A DNA stretch of 64,000 nt. Origin: Alteromonas halophila. GTDB lineage: Bacteria; Pseudomonadota; Gammaproteobacteria; Enterobacterales; Alteromonadaceae. Position 1 is the first letter of the stretch. The number at the start of each line of letters is the position of its first letter. The stretch is taken from NCBI RefSeq assembly GCF_014651815.1, contig NZ_BMXP01000013.1, positions 1-64,000 on the forward strand, read 5' to 3'. Shown here one piece after another: positions 9,480-20,539 of this stretch. Below the pieces are notes generated by a model. It did no database searches and was not told where the DNA came from. It saw only the letters and a list, made by a program, of their open reading frames with translations. The translations under genes were made by a program, and so were the position numbers.

Positions 9480-9989
9480 ATGGCATTATTAGAAGTTCTT
9501 AGTTTTCCTGACGAAAGACTACGCACCGTTGCAAAGCCGGTTGAATCGGTAAACGACGAAATTAAACAACTGGTCGCTGACATGTTTGAAACCATGCGCG
9601 AGGAAAATGGTATTGGCCTGGCTGCAACACAGGTTGATCGCCACGTGCAGGTTGTGGTTATGGACGTTTCCGCCGATCAGGATGAGCCACGTGTCTTTAT
9701 TAATCCAAAGATCACGCAGTCTGAAGGCAGCACCATCAGTGAAGAAGGCTGTCTGTCGGTGCCCGGAAATTACGCAAAGGTTGAGCGTGCCGAGAAAGTG
9801 ACCGTAGAAGCCCTGGATGAAAATGGCGAAACGTTTAGTTTAGATGCAGAAGACCTTCTGGCTATTTGTATTCAGCACGAGCTTGATCACCTGAAAGGCA
9901 AACTTTTCGTTGATTATCTGTCGCCACTGAAACGCCAGCGCATTCGCAAAAAGCTGGAGAAAGAAGCGCGTCTGGCTGCACGCGCGTAA
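9480..9989 (+). CDS. def: peptide deformylase
   Basis: 169 aa (E. coli 169). Removes the N-formyl group from nascent proteins; Fe2+/Zn2+ enzyme. All three motifs are present: [16 protein letters not shown] (metal-binding Cys) and QHELDHLKG (two His ligands plus catalytic Glu). First gene of def-fmt-rsmB-trkA. The 213-bp gap to the divergent lysM gene must hold both promoters. Confidence 0.98.
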   Translation: MALLEVLSFPDERLRTVAKPVESVNDEIKQLVADMFETMREENGIGLAATQVDRHVQVVVMDVSADQDEPRVFINPKITQSEGSTISEEGCLSVPGNYAKVERAEKVTVEALDENGETFSLDAEDLLAICIQHELDHLKGKLFVDYLSPLKRQRIRKKLEKEARLAARA

Positions 9990-10006
9990 GGACAACTAAA
10001 CCACCT

Positions 10007-10963
10007 ATGAATATCATTTTTGCCGGTACGCCGGATTTTGCTGCTGCCCACCTGGCTGCACTGCTTGATGCAGGACTTAATGTTATCGCGGCTTATACAC
10101 AGCCTGACAGACCTGCAGGACGGGGTAAGAAACTCACACCAAGTCCGGTAAAAGAACTGGCGCAGGCACATAATATTCCGGTATATCAGCCAGCAAGCCT
10201 GAAAACAGACGATGCGCAGGCGCAACTGGCGGCGTTAAACGCGGATCTGATGGTCGTGGTTGCCTATGGCCTGATTTTACCCAAGCGTATTCTCGACACT
10301 CCTCGTCTGGGCTGTATAAATGTGCATGGCTCGCTGTTGCCTAAATGGCGGGGCGCAGCGCCTATTCAGCGTGCTATCTGGGCTGGCGATGAGGAAAGCG
10401 GCGTAACCATTATGCAGATGGATGAAGGTCTGGATACCGGTGATATGCTACACAAAGCCCGGCAGCCACTGGTCTTTGATGAGACCAGCGCCAGTTTGTA
10501 TCAGAAGCTGGCTGAGCTGGGGCCGAAGGCACTGATAGAAGCACTGAACAACTTTGAGGCATTAACCGCAACGCCGCAGCAAGAAAATGCGGCAACCTAC
10601 GCGAAAAAGCTTAGTAAACCCGAAGCGCGCATGGACTGGCAGCTATCGGCTGATCAGCTAGAGCGCAATATACGCGCCTTTAATCCGTGGCCAGTCGCCT
10701 GGTTTGAGATCAATGATACCCGTATCAAAGTATGGAGTGCCGAGGTCGTGACGGGTGAAGCCAACACAACACCAGGTACTATCCTTCGGGCAACCAAAAA
10801 AGGCATTGTGATTGCCACCGGCGATGGCCAGGCGCTATCTGTTACCTTACTGCAGTTACCCGGTAAAAAAGCCCTTAGCGCTGCGGATGTGTTAAATGCA
10901 CGCGCAGACTGGTTCACGCCAGGGCGAATCATTGCCGGACCCGATGCTGATGAAAACAATTAA
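10007..10963 (+). CDS. fmt: methionyl-tRNA formyltransferase
   Basis: 318 aa (E. coli 315). Formylates initiator Met-tRNA using 10-formyl-THF. The N-terminal Rossmann domain starts [13 protein letters not shown]; the catalytic [14 protein letters not shown] and the [11 protein letters not shown] aspartate region are intact, and a C-terminal OB-like tRNA-binding domain begins near 210. It lies 17 bp after def and overlaps rsmB by 14 bp. Confidence 0.98.
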   Translation: MNIIFAGTPDFAAAHLAALLDAGLNVIAAYTQPDRPAGRGKKLTPSPVKELAQAHNIPVYQPASLKTDDAQAQLAALNADLMVVVAYGLILPKRILDTPRLGCINVHGSLLPKWRGAAPIQRAIWAGDEESGVTIMQMDEGLDTGDMLHKARQPLVFDETSASLYQKLAELGPKALIEALNNFEALTATPQQENAATYAKKLSKPEARMDWQLSADQLERNIRAFNPWPVAWFEINDTRIKVWSAEVVTGEANTTPGTILRATKKGIVIATGDGQALSVTLLQLPGKKALSAADVLNARADWFTPGRIIAGPDADENN

Positions 10964-12281
10964 ATTACCGGCAAAGCCAGGATTACGCAGCGACTGCGCG
11001 TGGGTGTTATTTCAGGTGCTGGAAAAAGGCCGTTCCGGGCGCGACAGTCTTGAGCAGGTGCAACAACGCCATAACCCACGGGATAATGCCTGGATCCAGG
11101 AAATGACCTTTGGTGTCCTGCGCCAGTTACCACTGTTGCAGTCGTGGCTGCGAACATTGCTTACCTCTCCGCTGAAAGGGGATAAGAAAATTATTGAGCA
11201 CCTGTTGCTGCTGGGACTCTATCAACAGGCGTTTAGTCGGGTCGCCGGCCATGCGGCGGTGTCTGAGACGGTCAATGCAGCAGCTTCTCTGGGTGCGCCC
11301 CGGTTGAAAGGTCTGGTCAATGCGGTGCTGCGCAATTTCAGCCGCCAGGCGCTGGCAGAACAACCGGTCCGTGACCCTATCATTCAGAGCGGCTTGCCCA
11401 AGTGGTTGTATCAGGCAATAGATGCGGCCTATGGCGATAGCAGTCAGCAGGTCATTGAACAAACCAATCAGCCTGCGCCACTCTGGCTGCGGATAAACAC
11501 GCGGCAGGTAAGCAAGGCTGCATTTACGGACCGTCTTGATGAGGCAGGTATTACCTACACCAGTCCGGGCAGTCATCCAGAGGCCATTATTTTAAATAAA
11601 CGTCAGGATGTGACCGCCTTACCAGGCTTTGAACAGGGCTGGTTTGCGGTGCAGGATGGCGCTGCGCAACTGGCCGCCCATTATCTGGATGCCCAGCCCG
11701 GTGAAAGGGTACTGGATTGCTGCGCGGCCCCGGGTGGAAAAACCGGCCATATTGTTGAGCGTACACCTGACTTAGCGAGTTGTGTGGCACTGGATAGTGA
11801 TGCGTCACGCATCAAGCGTACGACTGAAAATATGCAGCGACTGCAGCACAGTCAGGCGGTCAGCCTTGCCTGTGCCGATGCGGCTTTGCCTGCCGACTGG
11901 TGGGACGGTGAACCCTTTGACCGCATCTTGCTGGACGCGCCCTGCTCTGCCACCGGTGTAATACGCCGCCACCCCGATATTCGCTGGCTGCGAAAAGCTT
12001 CAGACATTGAACAACTGATGACAATCCAGGCAAAGTTACTGGACGCTTTGTGGCCACTACTCCGTCCCGGTGGCACCCTGTTATATGCTACCTGCTCGGT
12101 GTTACCGCGCGAGAACCAGCACCAGATTCGGGCATTTCTTGATACTCACACGGATGCGTCATTAGAGCCCGTGTCGAGCGGTGAGAGCCGCGCTCAGCCC
12201 GGCCGGCAGATACTGCCAGGTGAGCAACAAATGGATGGTTTCTACTATGCGAGGCTGGTAAAGTCAGCCAATAATCAATGA
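10950..12281 (+). CDS. rsmB: 16S rRNA (cytosine(967)-C(5))-methyltransferase RsmB
   Basis: 443 aa from the ATG at 10950; the ATG two codons upstream (10944) is equally possible, while the more distant in-frame start at 10896 lies well inside fmt. The N-terminal NusB-like RNA-binding domain (about 1-150) is followed by a SAM methyltransferase: [14 protein letters not shown] (SAM loop), [18 protein letters not shown] and [11 protein letters not shown]. The last two contain the two catalytic cysteines of m5C RNA methyltransferases. Translationally coupled to fmt by overlap. Confidence 0.95.
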   Translation: MKTIKLPAKPGLRSDCAWVLFQVLEKGRSGRDSLEQVQQRHNPRDNAWIQEMTFGVLRQLPLLQSWLRTLLTSPLKGDKKIIEHLLLLGLYQQAFSRVAGHAAVSETVNAAASLGAPRLKGLVNAVLRNFSRQALAEQPVRDPIIQSGLPKWLYQAIDAAYGDSSQQVIEQTNQPAPLWLRINTRQVSKAAFTDRLDEAGITYTSPGSHPEAIILNKRQDVTALPGFEQGWFAVQDGAAQLAAHYLDAQPGERVLDCCAAPGGKTGHIVERTPDLASCVALDSDASRIKRTTENMQRLQHSQAVSLACADAALPADWWDGEPFDRILLDAPCSATGVIRRHPDIRWLRKASDIEQLMTIQAKLLDALWPLLRPGGTLLYATCSVLPRENQHQIRAFLDTHTDASLEPVSSGESRAQPGRQILPGEQQMDGFYYARLVKSANNQ

Positions 12282-12300
12282 CAAAGGGTCTGTCTGCACT

Positions 12301-13680
12301 ATGAAGATCATTATTCTCGGCGCCGGTCAGGTTGGCGGCACACTGGCTGAAAACCTGGTTGGTGAGAAAAATGAAATTACCGTCATTGACGCAGATCCGA
12401 CTATTCTTCGAGGGTTGCAGGACAGGCTTGATCTTCAGGTTGTGACCGGTGTCGGCTCTCACCCGGACGTTCTTAAAAAAGCCGGCGCTGATGACGCCGA
12501 TATGCTGATTGCTGTAACCAACAGTGATGAGAGCAATATGCTGGCCTGCCAGGTTGCGTACAGCCTGTTTAAAACCCCTACCAAAATTGCCCGGGTTCGA
12601 TCCGAACAGTACATCATCTATCAGGAACAACTGTATAAGCAGCAGGATATTCCGGTTGATCATATCATTGCCCCCGAACAACTGGTCACTAAAGCCATCA
12701 AGCGTCTGATTGACTATCCAGGTGCCCTGCAGGTGGTCGAGTTCGCTGAAGGCAAAGCCAGCCTGGTTGCAGTTAAAGCCTACTATGGCGGCCTGTTGGT
12801 GGGTCATGCTCTCTCCGCATTGAAAGATCATATGCCCAATGTAGAAACCCGGGTGGCTGCCATCTACCGTCGCGGCAGACCTATCCGCCCGCTGGGCACC
12901 ACCGTAATAGAAGCCGATGACGAAGTGTTCTTTATTGCGGCAACCAAACATATCCGCGCCGTTATGAGCGAACTGCAAAAGCTGGAGTCGAGCTACAAGC
13001 GTATTATGATTGCCGGTGGTGGTCTTATAGGTGCGGGTCTTGCCAAGCGCCTGGAACATAAGCACAACGTCAAGTTAATTGAGAGCAGCCCTGAACGGGC
13101 CCAGTACCTTTCCGCACACCTTGATAACACCATTGTTTTTTCCGGCGACGCATCCGACTACGAATTATTGACGGAAGAAAGTGTTGATCAGGTCGATGCT
13201 TTTATCGCAGTCACGAATGATGATGAAGCCAATATCATGTCTGCCATGCTGGCAAAACGCATGGGCGCGCAAAAAGCCATGGTGCTTATCCAGCGTGGTG
13301 CTTATGTCGATTTGGTACAGGGCGGTGAGATTGATATTGCCTTCTCACCGCAACAGGCAACGATTTCTGCATTGCTCACACACATCCGTCGCGGCGACAT
13401 CGTGAATGTGTACTCACTGCGTCGTGGCGCCGCAGAAGCCATTGAGGCCATTGCGCATGGTGACGAAAATACCTCAAAGGTCGTCGGCCGTCAGATAGGC
13501 AACATTAAATTACCACCCGGCACGACGATTGGCGCAGTTGTCCGAGACGATCAGGTCATCATTGCCCACAGTGACACTGTGATTGAAGCCAACGACCACG
13601 TGATCCTGTTTTTGGTCGACAAAAAGTACATTGGCGACGTGGAGAAACTCTTCCAGCCCAGCGCATTCTTTTTTGGATAA
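12301..13680 (+). CDS. trkA: Trk potassium uptake system NAD-binding subunit TrkA
   Basis: 459 aa (E. coli 458). Peripheral cytoplasmic regulator of the TrkH/TrkG K+ channel. It has two tandem RCK halves, each with a GxGxxG nucleotide-binding loop ([13 protein letters not shown] near residue 7, [14 protein letters not shown] near 240) followed by a TrkA-C domain. It ends the def operon and faces trkH, which encodes the partner membrane subunit, across a 206-bp convergent gap. Confidence 0.97.
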   Translation: MKIIILGAGQVGGTLAENLVGEKNEITVIDADPTILRGLQDRLDLQVVTGVGSHPDVLKKAGADDADMLIAVTNSDESNMLACQVAYSLFKTPTKIARVRSEQYIIYQEQLYKQQDIPVDHIIAPEQLVTKAIKRLIDYPGALQVVEFAEGKASLVAVKAYYGGLLVGHALSALKDHMPNVETRVAAIYRRGRPIRPLGTTVIEADDEVFFIAATKHIRAVMSELQKLESSYKRIMIAGGGLIGAGLAKRLEHKHNVKLIESSPERAQYLSAHLDNTIVFSGDASDYELLTEESVDQVDAFIAVTNDDEANIMSAMLAKRMGAQKAMVLIQRGAYVDLVQGGEIDIAFSPQQATISALLTHIRRGDIVNVYSLRRGAAEAIEAIAHGDENTSKVVGRQIGNIKLPPGTTIGAVVRDDQVIIAHSDTVIEANDHVILFLVDKKYIGDVEKLFQPSAFFFG

Positions 13681-13822
13681 TTTGTTCCAGGCAGCATTAC
13701 GTCCGACGAAGAAAATTTACCAAACACCGCATGCTGGTCACCATTTTTCCGTGCGCACTGACGTCGTGAGAGAAAATGCATCTGAAACCTTTCGCCGCAT
13801 GGATGCTGCGGCAGAGCGCTCA

Positions 13823-13872
13823 GGGAGCGGGTTGCCGCGTGTTTGACTGATACACCTTCTCACCCGGCTCCC
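13823..13872. repeat. Long inverted repeat between trkA and trkH
   Basis: GGGAGC (13823-13828) pairs with GCTCCC (13867-13872), with a second block GGGT/ACCC and a third GTGT/ACAC nested inside. The gap between these convergent genes has no T-run, so this may be a weak or bidirectional transcription-ending structure. The function is unproven. Confidence 0.45.
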
Positions 13873-13886
13873 GATTGCATGAGCAG

Positions 13887-15338
13887 CTAGCCACGCCAGA
13901 ACGTTGGCGAGAAGAGTACCAGTAGTGAGAATATTTCCAGCCGCCCGAACAGCATGGCAACCACCAGCAGCCATTTGCCCACATCTGTGACACTGGCATA
14001 ATTGCCGGCCACATCGCCGAGGCCCGGGCCCAGGTTGTTCATGGTGGCAGCGGTTGCGGTAAAGGCGGTGAGATTGTCCAGGCCGGTAGCAATCAGGCCA
14101 ATCATAATGATCACAAAAACAATGGCATAGGCGGAGAAAAAGCCCCACACAGCTTCTACCACCCTGTCAGGCATAGCACGGTCGCCCAGCTTGACGGAAT
14201 ACACCGCCTTTGGATGCACCAGCCTGTCGATTTCTCGCTTACCTTGTAAAAATAACAAATAGACCCGTATGACTTTCAGGCCACCGCCGGTAGAACTGGC
14301 GCAGGCGCCAATGAAGCTTGCGAAGATAAGCATAATCGGCAGAAAGGTCGGCCAGGACGCGAAATCGGTTGTCGCAAAGCCAGCGGTGGTACTGATGGAG
14401 ACGGCCTGGATCATGGCCTGATCGAGCGCCGCTTCGGCGTCAGTGTAGTAACCACTTAGCGTTAAAACCAGAAAGCAGGCCAGGATCAGCGTCGCCTGAA
14501 TAACAAAAAACGCTTTGAACTCAGGATCGCCCAGGTAGGCCCGAAAGGAACGAGAGCTGACTGCCGCATAATGCAATGAAAAATTAAGCGCAGCGATCAG
14601 CAAAAATACTGTGCACACCACATTAACAACCGGGCTGTTAAAATGGCCCAGGCTGGCATCGTAGGTAGAAAATCCACCGATGGCGACCGTTGAGAAAGAG
14701 TGACAAATGGCGTCGAACCAGCCCATACCTGCCAGCCAGTAGGCCACTGTGCAGGCAACCGTTAATGACAGGTAGATATACCAGAGATGCTTCGCCGTGT
14801 CGGCAATACGCGGCGTCATTTTCGAGTCTTTGACCGGCCCCGGGATTTCTGCCCGGTATAGCTGCATGCCCCCAACGCCAAGAATAGGCAAAATTGCTAC
14901 CGCCAATACGATGATCCCCATGCCACCCAGCCATTGCAGTTGCTGGCGATAAAACTGGACGGAATGTGGCAGGTACTCAATGCCCTGGATGACTGTTGCA
15001 CCGGTCGTGGTCAGTCCTGAGAAAGCCTCGAAAAAAGAATCGGTGACCGTCATACTTGGCTGTTCAAGCAGCATAAACGGGATCGCAGCAAAGCTGGCCA
15101 GCACCGTCCAGAACAGCACAACAATCAGAAAGCCTTCCCGTGCACGCAAGTCACGCCGGTATTGCCGGTTTGGATACCACATGGCAACCCCGGTAAACAC
15201 ACACATCAGAAATGCCAGTGTAAACGGTAACCCGCTGCCATCCTGGTAAAACAGCGACACCAGTCCCGGTGGGATCATCGTTACGCTGAATAGCGCCACC
15301 AGCAGCCCTAAGATACGTACAATTGCACGGTAGTGCAT
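13887..15338 (-). CDS. trkH: Trk-type potassium transporter TrkH
   Basis: 483 aa (E. coli TrkH 483). Inner-membrane K+ channel subunit with about ten hydrophobic helices in four pore repeats. The filter-like turns are visible: GLTTTGATV, VAIGGFSTYD, SISTTAGFATTD and MNNLGPGLGDV. ASSTGGGLKVIRVYLL is the conserved loop after the third repeat. Works with TrkA, encoded convergently next door. No strong Shine-Dalgarno is seen before the ATG at 15338. Confidence 0.96.
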   Translation of the reverse strand: MHYRAIVRILGLLVALFSVTMIPPGLVSLFYQDGSGLPFTLAFLMCVFTGVAMWYPNRQYRRDLRAREGFLIVVLFWTVLASFAAIPFMLLEQPSMTVTDSFFEAFSGLTTTGATVIQGIEYLPHSVQFYRQQLQWLGGMGIIVLAVAILPILGVGGMQLYRAEIPGPVKDSKMTPRIADTAKHLWYIYLSLTVACTVAYWLAGMGWFDAICHSFSTVAIGGFSTYDASLGHFNSPVVNVVCTVFLLIAALNFSLHYAAVSSRSFRAYLGDPEFKAFFVIQATLILACFLVLTLSGYYTDAEAALDQAMIQAVSISTTAGFATTDFASWPTFLPIMLIFASFIGACASSTGGGLKVIRVYLLFLQGKREIDRLVHPKAVYSVKLGDRAMPDRVVEAVWGFFSAYAIVFVIIMIGLIATGLDNLTAFTATAATMNNLGPGLGDVAGNYASVTDVGKWLLVVAMLFGRLEIFSLLVLFSPTFWRG

Positions 15339-15514
15339 GTTTTAACTAGCCTTTTTATTGTTATTACCGGCTTCGGGCATTACCAAATAAGTCTGCAGTC
15401 ATCCGTTATGCAGCCTGCATGGCCGCAAACTTATTTGCTTATCCTCCGAAATACGGTGTCGTTTTGTGTACGAACATACCGGCGTTGTGTCCGGTATGCC
15501 GCACAGTCTACCGT

Positions 15515-16168
15515 TTATTTCATCGCCAGCACAGACTGAACCATTTTATTCAGTCCGGTATGGGCCTCAAGAATATCCTGAGCCAGCATATAGGCAGGTG
15601 TTGTGACCAGTTTGTGTTCGACATCCACCACCACATCATCAACCTGGCAGTCGACATGGGTTGCGCCCAGCGCATTGATGCCATTCGCCGTATTTTCATC
15701 GGTCCCAATGGTCAGTTTTACCCCTTTGTCATACACACAGGCCGCCAGTGCCGGTGCGATACACGCATATCCGGCGGGCTTTCTGGCTGCAGCAAAGGCT
15801 TTGCAGACACTCATGACATCGCTGTCGACCGAACAGTCGGGCCCGTCTACTGCAAATGTACACAAATTCTTGGCTGCACCAAAACCACCCGGCAGAATGA
15901 GTGCGTCAAAGTCTTCAGCCTTACACTCAGTTACTGGCTTGATGTCACCACGCGCTATGCGCGATGCCTCTACCAGCACATTGCGTGTTTCCCCTTCGGC
16001 GACATCGCCGGTTAGATGATTCACTACGTGCAGCTGCTCTTTATCCGGCGCAAAACAGGTATAGTCTGCGCCCTGTTGTCGAATGGCCAGCAGAGTCAGA
16101 ACCGTCTCGTAGATCTCGGCACCGTCAAATACCCCACAACCACTCAAAATTACCGCTACTTTTTTCAT
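15515..16168 (-). CDS. elbB: isoprenoid biosynthesis glyoxalase ElbB
   Basis: 217 aa (E. coli ElbB 217). DJ-1/PfpI superfamily protein with low glyoxalase activity in vitro. The characteristic segments are MKKVAVILSGCGVFDGAEIYE at the start, LILPGGFGAAKNLCTFA in the middle, and the nucleophile-elbow region KPAGYACIAPALAA with the conserved cysteine. Strong Shine-Dalgarno AGGAGG six bases before the ATG. Single gene, divergent from polA. The link to isoprenoid metabolism is historical and weak. Confidence 0.93.
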   Translation of the reverse strand: MKKVAVILSGCGVFDGAEIYETVLTLLAIRQQGADYTCFAPDKEQLHVVNHLTGDVAEGETRNVLVEASRIARGDIKPVTECKAEDFDALILPGGFGAAKNLCTFAVDGPDCSVDSDVMSVCKAFAAARKPAGYACIAPALAACVYDKGVKLTIGTDENTANGINALGATHVDCQVDDVVVDVEHKLVTTPAYMLAQDILEAHTGLNKMVQSVLAMK

Positions 16169-16327
16169 AGGATCCTCCTATTGCTTGTATTCGTTGACTT
16201 ATGCTTTTTTAAACACCAACAAATTTATCATCAACAAAAAAGTTATTATTTTTCTCTGTTGGAATTCGATTTGATTATGCTACATTAGCTGACCAACGTG
16301 GATACATGCTAATAATCTGTTAAAAAA

Positions 16328-16504
16328 TTATCCACAGTGTCAGGGATTGGCAGTCCGCAGGTTCGAAGTCCGCAAGCATTCTCTACAAACCATATTTTTC
16401 CTAATTCAGAGGCTGATCATTCACTCGTTTTGATCGGCTCGATCGTATTGGCAAAAGAAAAAGATCACAAAGTTATCCACAAGTAAAGTGCGATCTGAGC
16501 GATC
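16328..16504. promoter_or_regulatory. GATC / DnaA-box cluster upstream of polA
   Basis: Two perfect DnaA boxes TTATCCACA (16328-16336 and 16473-16481) and six GATC sites between 16415 and 16504 (at 16415, 16432, 16441, 16463, 16492, 16501). This density is like that in oriC. It fills the 405-bp gap between divergent elbB and polA, which holds no other gene. It may place polA under DnaA and Dam/SeqA control or act as a DnaA-titration site. Motifs are seen; function is inferred. Confidence 0.65.
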
Positions 16505-16573
16505 CTTGAGTGGCGAATCCCCCTACCCTATGGCATCCTTTCGCCTATCTCCTACCAGTAAAAGAAAAAGGTT

Positions 16574-19327
16574 ATGTCGAATACTCCTCCATTCGTTCTT
16601 GTCGACGGATCCTCGTACCTGTTCAGAGCCTTTCACGGTCTGCCTCCGCTAACTAATTCTAAAGGAAAGGATACGGGGGCAATTTATGGTGTGATCAACA
16701 TGCTCAAGAGTTTGATCAAGCAATACCACCCTACTCATATGGCGGTGGTCTTCGATGCCAAGGGCAAAACCTTCAGGGATGACATCTACGCCGAGTATAA
16801 GGCCAACCGTCCACCTATGCCCGCAGAGCTTAGCGAACAGATAGAACCATTACATGCGATCATTCGCGCCATGGGGATCCCAATTATTATCGAGCCAGGT
16901 GTAGAGGCAGACGACGTTATTGGCACCCTGTCGAAGCGCGCGACCGAAAAAGGCTACAAAACGCTAATCAGTACCGGCGATAAGGACATGGCGCAGCTGG
17001 TGGATGACAATGTAACGCTGATCAATACCATGACAAACCAGCTGATGGATGAGGCCATGGTAAAGGAAAAGTTTGGGATCCCACCTGAGCTGGTCATCGA
17101 CTTTTTGGCATTAAAAGGCGACAAAGTTGACAATATTCCGGGCGTTCCCGGCGTCGGTGACAAAAGTGCCCAGGCGCTGCTCAATGGCATAGGTGGCATT
17201 GATGCGATATACGATAACCTGGACAAAATTGCCGATTTGTCTTTCCGTGGCGCCAAAACCATGGCCAAAAAGATGCAAGAGTATGAAGAGCAGGCACGTC
17301 TTTCCTACCAGCTGGCTACCATCAGCATTGATTTAGACCTTGATGATTACAGCGTTGAGACACTTTGCCCGTCGTCACCAGACAATGAAAAATTGCAGGC
17401 ATTGTATGGTGAATACGAATTTAAGCGCTGGCATGCACAAGTCAGCGCCGAGGTAGACGGCGCAGGTACAGAAGAGAAAGAGGAAAGTGAAGCGGTATCT
17501 GAGATGACTATCGACCGCAGTCAGTATGTCACCATCACTGACGAAACGACACTTGATACCTGGCTTGAAAAGCTTGAGCAGTCAGAATTATTTGCTTTTG
17601 ATACCGAAACAACCAGCCTGAATTATATGGATGCCGAAATTGTTGGCCTGTCATTCTGTATCGCACCTGGCGAAGCAGCCTATGTGCCGGTTGCCCACGA
17701 TTATCCGGATGCACCGGAGCAGCTTGATCGGGAGCTGGTGCTGGAGAAGCTTAAGCCATTGCTCGAGTCTGCCTCGCACCTGAAAGTTGGCCAGCACCTG
17801 AAATACGACAATAATGTGCTGGCGAACTACGACATTCACCTTGCGGGAATTGCGTTTGACACCATGCTTGAATCGTACGCGTTAAACAGCACCGCCACGC
17901 GCCATGATATGGACTCGCTGGCGCTGGCGTACCTGAATCACAAAACAATTCATTTTGAAGATATTGCCGGCAAAGGCGCTAAGCAATTAACGTTTAATCA
18001 GATCGCTTTGGAAGAGGCTGCACCTTACGCGGCCGAAGATGCGGATATTACCCTGCGCCTGCATCAGGTACTGTGGGAAAAGCTGCAACAGGAGGCACCG
18101 CTTAAGTCACTGCTGACCGATATCGAAGTGCCGCTCTCCAGCGTGCTTGCCCGCATGGAACAGCGTGGAGTTCTGATTGACAGCCAGCGTCTTGCTCAGC
18201 AAAGTCAGGATCTGGCTGTACGTATTGCCGAACTGGAAAAGGAAGTACACGAAGAAGCCGGCGAGAGTTTTAATTTAGGGTCTACCAAACAACTGCAGCG
18301 TATTCTGTTTGAAAAAATGGAACTGCCGGTAATTAAAAAGACGCCGAAGGGCGCTCCGTCTACCTCTGAGGACGTACTGCAGGAGCTTGCGCTTGACTAT
18401 TCCCTGCCCCATAAGATTATGGAATATCGGGGGCTGACGAAGCTCAAGAGCACCTACACCGACAAGCTGCCGAAGATGATCAATCATCGAACCGGCCGCG
18501 TGCATACGTCTTATCACCAGGCGGTCACCGCGACCGGGCGTTTGTCTTCAACCGATCCTAACCTGCAGAATATCCCAATTCGTAATGAAGAAGGCCGGCG
18601 GGTTCGTCAGGCCTTTGTCCCTAAGGAAGGGTTCCGGTTTGTCGCCGCCGACTATTCGCAGATTGAGTTAAGGATCATGGCGCACCTGTCTAAGGATAAA
18701 GGGCTGTTGTCGGCCTTCGAGGAAGGCAAGGACATTCACAGTGCTACCGCGTCTGAAGTCTTTGATATTGCTCTTGATGACGTGACTGCTGAGCAGCGAC
18801 GCAGCGCCAAAGCCATTAATTTCGGTCTCATCTACGGTATGTCAGCATTTGGCCTTTCCAAACAGCTGAATATATCGCGCAACGATGCACAAAAATACAT
18901 GGATTTGTATTTTGAACGTTATCCAGGTGTGCTCACCTATATGGACAGCACCCGGGAAAAAGCGAAGCAGGATGGCTATGTCGAAACGGTGTTTGGCCGT
19001 CGCCTTTACCTGCCTGACATAAAGGCCAGTAATGGTGCCCGCCGTAAAGGTGCAGAGCGTGCAGCCATTAATGCCCCCATGCAGGGTACCGCCGCCGATA
19101 TAATAAAAATGGCAATGCTCAAGGTGGATGAATGGATCCAGAAAGAAGCGCCTGAAGATGTCTGTATGACAATGCAGGTGCATGACGAGCTGGTCTTTGA
19201 GATCCGCGAAGATAAGCTGGATAGCTACATAGAATCCATTACTGCACTGATGGAAAATGCGGCAACACTGTCGGTGCCATTACTGGTGGAAGCCGGCGTT
19301 GGCGATAACTGGGATGAAGCCCACTAA
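16574..19327 (+). CDS. polA: DNA polymerase I
   Basis: 917 aa (E. coli 928). Repair and Okazaki-fragment polymerase. The N-terminal 5'-3' exonuclease (about 1-300) ends before an acidic linker. The 3'-5' exonuclease keeps its DxE motif in [12 protein letters not shown], so proofreading is predicted to be active. Polymerase motifs A ([14 protein letters not shown]), B ([16 protein letters not shown]) and C ([10 protein letters not shown]) are intact. AAAGAAAAAGG precedes the ATG. The upstream region carries an unusual cluster of DnaA boxes and GATC sites. Followed by spf as in enterobacteria. Confidence 0.98.
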   Translation: MSNTPPFVLVDGSSYLFRAFHGLPPLTNSKGKDTGAIYGVINMLKSLIKQYHPTHMAVVFDAKGKTFRDDIYAEYKANRPPMPAELSEQIEPLHAIIRAMGIPIIIEPGVEADDVIGTLSKRATEKGYKTLISTGDKDMAQLVDDNVTLINTMTNQLMDEAMVKEKFGIPPELVIDFLALKGDKVDNIPGVPGVGDKSAQALLNGIGGIDAIYDNLDKIADLSFRGAKTMAKKMQEYEEQARLSYQLATISIDLDLDDYSVETLCPSSPDNEKLQALYGEYEFKRWHAQVSAEVDGAGTEEKEESEAVSEMTIDRSQYVTITDETTLDTWLEKLEQSELFAFDTETTSLNYMDAEIVGLSFCIAPGEAAYVPVAHDYPDAPEQLDRELVLEKLKPLLESASHLKVGQHLKYDNNVLANYDIHLAGIAFDTMLESYALNSTATRHDMDSLALAYLNHKTIHFEDIAGKGAKQLTFNQIALEEAAPYAAEDADITLRLHQVLWEKLQQEAPLKSLLTDIEVPLSSVLARMEQRGVLIDSQRLAQQSQDLAVRIAELEKEVHEEAGESFNLGSTKQLQRILFEKMELPVIKKTPKGAPSTSEDVLQELALDYSLPHKIMEYRGLTKLKSTYTDKLPKMINHRTGRVHTSYHQAVTATGRLSSTDPNLQNIPIRNEEGRRVRQAFVPKEGFRFVAADYSQIELRIMAHLSKDKGLLSAFEEGKDIHSATASEVFDIALDDVTAEQRRSAKAINFGLIYGMSAFGLSKQLNISRNDAQKYMDLYFERYPGVLTYMDSTREKAKQDGYVETVFGRRLYLPDIKASNGARRKGAERAAINAPMQGTAADIIKMAMLKVDEWIQKEAPEDVCMTMQVHDELVFEIREDKLDSYIESITALMENAATLSVPLLVEAGVGDNWDEAH

Positions 19328-19421
19328 ACCTTGCCACGAAGTATAACTATAATCTGCGAAGCCTGCCTTGCCACGATGCACGCCAGGCCTCGCTGAGCGA
19401 GCTGACAGTGTTCGCCACCTA

Positions 19422-19440
19422 TATGTAATTTAATTACATA
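19422..19440. promoter_or_regulatory. Perfect 19-nt palindrome upstream of spf (operator candidate)
   Basis: TATGTAATT-T-AATTACATA is a perfect inverted repeat about 94 bp before the Spot 42 5' end. A looser related stretch with TTACGTAA and AAATTACA lies at about 19471-19491, close to the expected -35. The palindrome looks like a dimeric regulator's operator. In E. coli, spf is repressed by CRP; this sequence does not match the CRP consensus TGTGA-N6-TCACA. Confidence 0.5.
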
Positions 19441-19533
19441 AGTGCTCAGCAAACACTATTTTGACGCATTATTACGTAAATAAATTACACTTTTTGCTTG
19501 CGCATCGTTGTAAATGGCGTTAATGTCGTGCCT

Positions 19534-19603
19534 GTAGGGTACAGAGGTGAGAACGCTGTTTTCAAACCTTTGCTTTAACCCCGACCATTGTCGGGGTTTT
19601 TTT
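19534..19603 (+). ncRNA. spf: Spot 42 small RNA
   Basis: The 5' end GTAGGGTACAGAGGTGAGA is nearly identical to the start of E. coli Spot 42, and the position between polA and engB is the conserved spf locus. It ends in a terminator hairpin (CCCCGAC/GTCGGGG, 19579-19596) with seven T. At about 70 nt it is shorter than the 109-nt E. coli RNA because the middle part is missing. Spot 42 is an Hfq-binding RNA that represses secondary carbon-metabolism mRNAs through its 5' unpaired regions. Confidence 0.9.
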
Positions 19604-19718
19604 ATGTCTGAAATTCAGTAACAGCAATTATTTTTGTCTTTTTTTACTACGAGAGGGAACTTACCGGAAAGCGCGTACTCTTATCTACGGTTTTTATGTG
19701 TTTTCTCTCAGTCCTTTT

Positions 19719-19743
19719 AGCCCCATCCTTTGATGGGGCTTTT
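19719..19743 (+). terminator. Second rho-independent terminator downstream of spf
   Basis: Stem AGCCCCATC/GATGGGGCT followed by TTTTCTTT on the plus strand, about 120 bp after the Spot 42 terminator and just before the engB stop codon on the other strand. It may back up the spf terminator or end a separate short transcript; I see no clear promoter between the two terminators. Confidence 0.7.
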
Positions 19744-19754
19744 CTTTATCTGGC

Positions 19755-20366
19755 TTAGTCCCCGGCCTGCTCATCTAATTGCAGCCACTGCCTGAGTACG
19801 CCCTCAACCTCAGATAATCCCTGTTTATTCAGCGCTGAAAAAGTGTGCACCGTCACATCCCCGCAAAAGGCCAGCGCAGCTTCACGGGCCATGAGCAACT
19901 GCTGCTTGCGTTTGCCAGACTTGAGCTTATCGGATTTGGTGAGCAGCGCCAGAACTGGCAATTCCGCGTCTACCGCCCAGTGGATTAAATCCTGATCCAA
20001 ATCTTTGAATGGGTGACGGATATCCATCAGCACCACCAGTCCGCGCAACGACTCGCGCTTTTGCAGGTATTCACCAAGGGCGATCTGCCATTTCTTTTTC
20101 ATAGTTATCGGCACCTGTGCAAATCCATAGCCGGGTAAATCCACCAGGCGGCGGTGCTCATCTAGATCGAACACATTGATAAGCTGTGTTCGTCCCGGTG
20201 TTTTACTGGTTCGGGCCAGGTTCTTTTGGCGTGTCAGTGCGTTCAGGGCACTGGACTTACCCGCGTTAGAACGCCCGGCAAATGCGACTTCAATTCCCTC
20301 GTCCGCCATTAAATGACGAATATCCGGTGCACTGGTAGCAAATTTGGCATTGGTGAAATAGGACAT
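19755..20366 (-). CDS. engB: ribosome biogenesis GTPase EngB (YsxC/YihA)
   Basis: 203 aa from the ATG at 20366 ([13 protein letters not shown]), which has CGAGG upstream; the frame stays open further but no family member carries that extension. Essential GTPase for 50S subunit assembly. G1 [15 protein letters not shown]3 DLPGYGFA and G4 TKSDK are all present. Divergent from cytochrome c4; neighbour order polA-spf-engB as in E. coli. Confidence 0.95.
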   Translation of the reverse strand: MSYFTNAKFATSAPDIRHLMADEGIEVAFAGRSNAGKSSALNALTRQKNLARTSKTPGRTQLINVFDLDEHRRLVDLPGYGFAQVPITMKKKWQIALGEYLQKRESLRGLVVLMDIRHPFKDLDQDLIHWAVDAELPVLALLTKSDKLKSGKRKQQLLMAREAALAFCGDVTVHTFSALNKQGLSEVEGVLRQWLQLDEQAGD

Positions 20367-20539
20367 GAAAGCCTCGTGAAAGTCGAATGTTTTACGATAT
20401 CTGAACTGCAAACTGCGCAAAAACCCTGTATAACCGTACTTTAATCGTGGAATAGGTTTTTCTGACGCAGTAAATGTGTAAAATACGCATGATATCACGT
20501 ATATCATGCGAGCCGTTGGATCCATTTAAGAGATTGATT

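Noticed and set aside
16328..16504. Second chromosomal origin upstream of polA
   Set aside because: No A/T-rich unwinding element of the right kind is next to the boxes, and a complete oriC is present at 42 kb. Regulatory or titration function is more likely.
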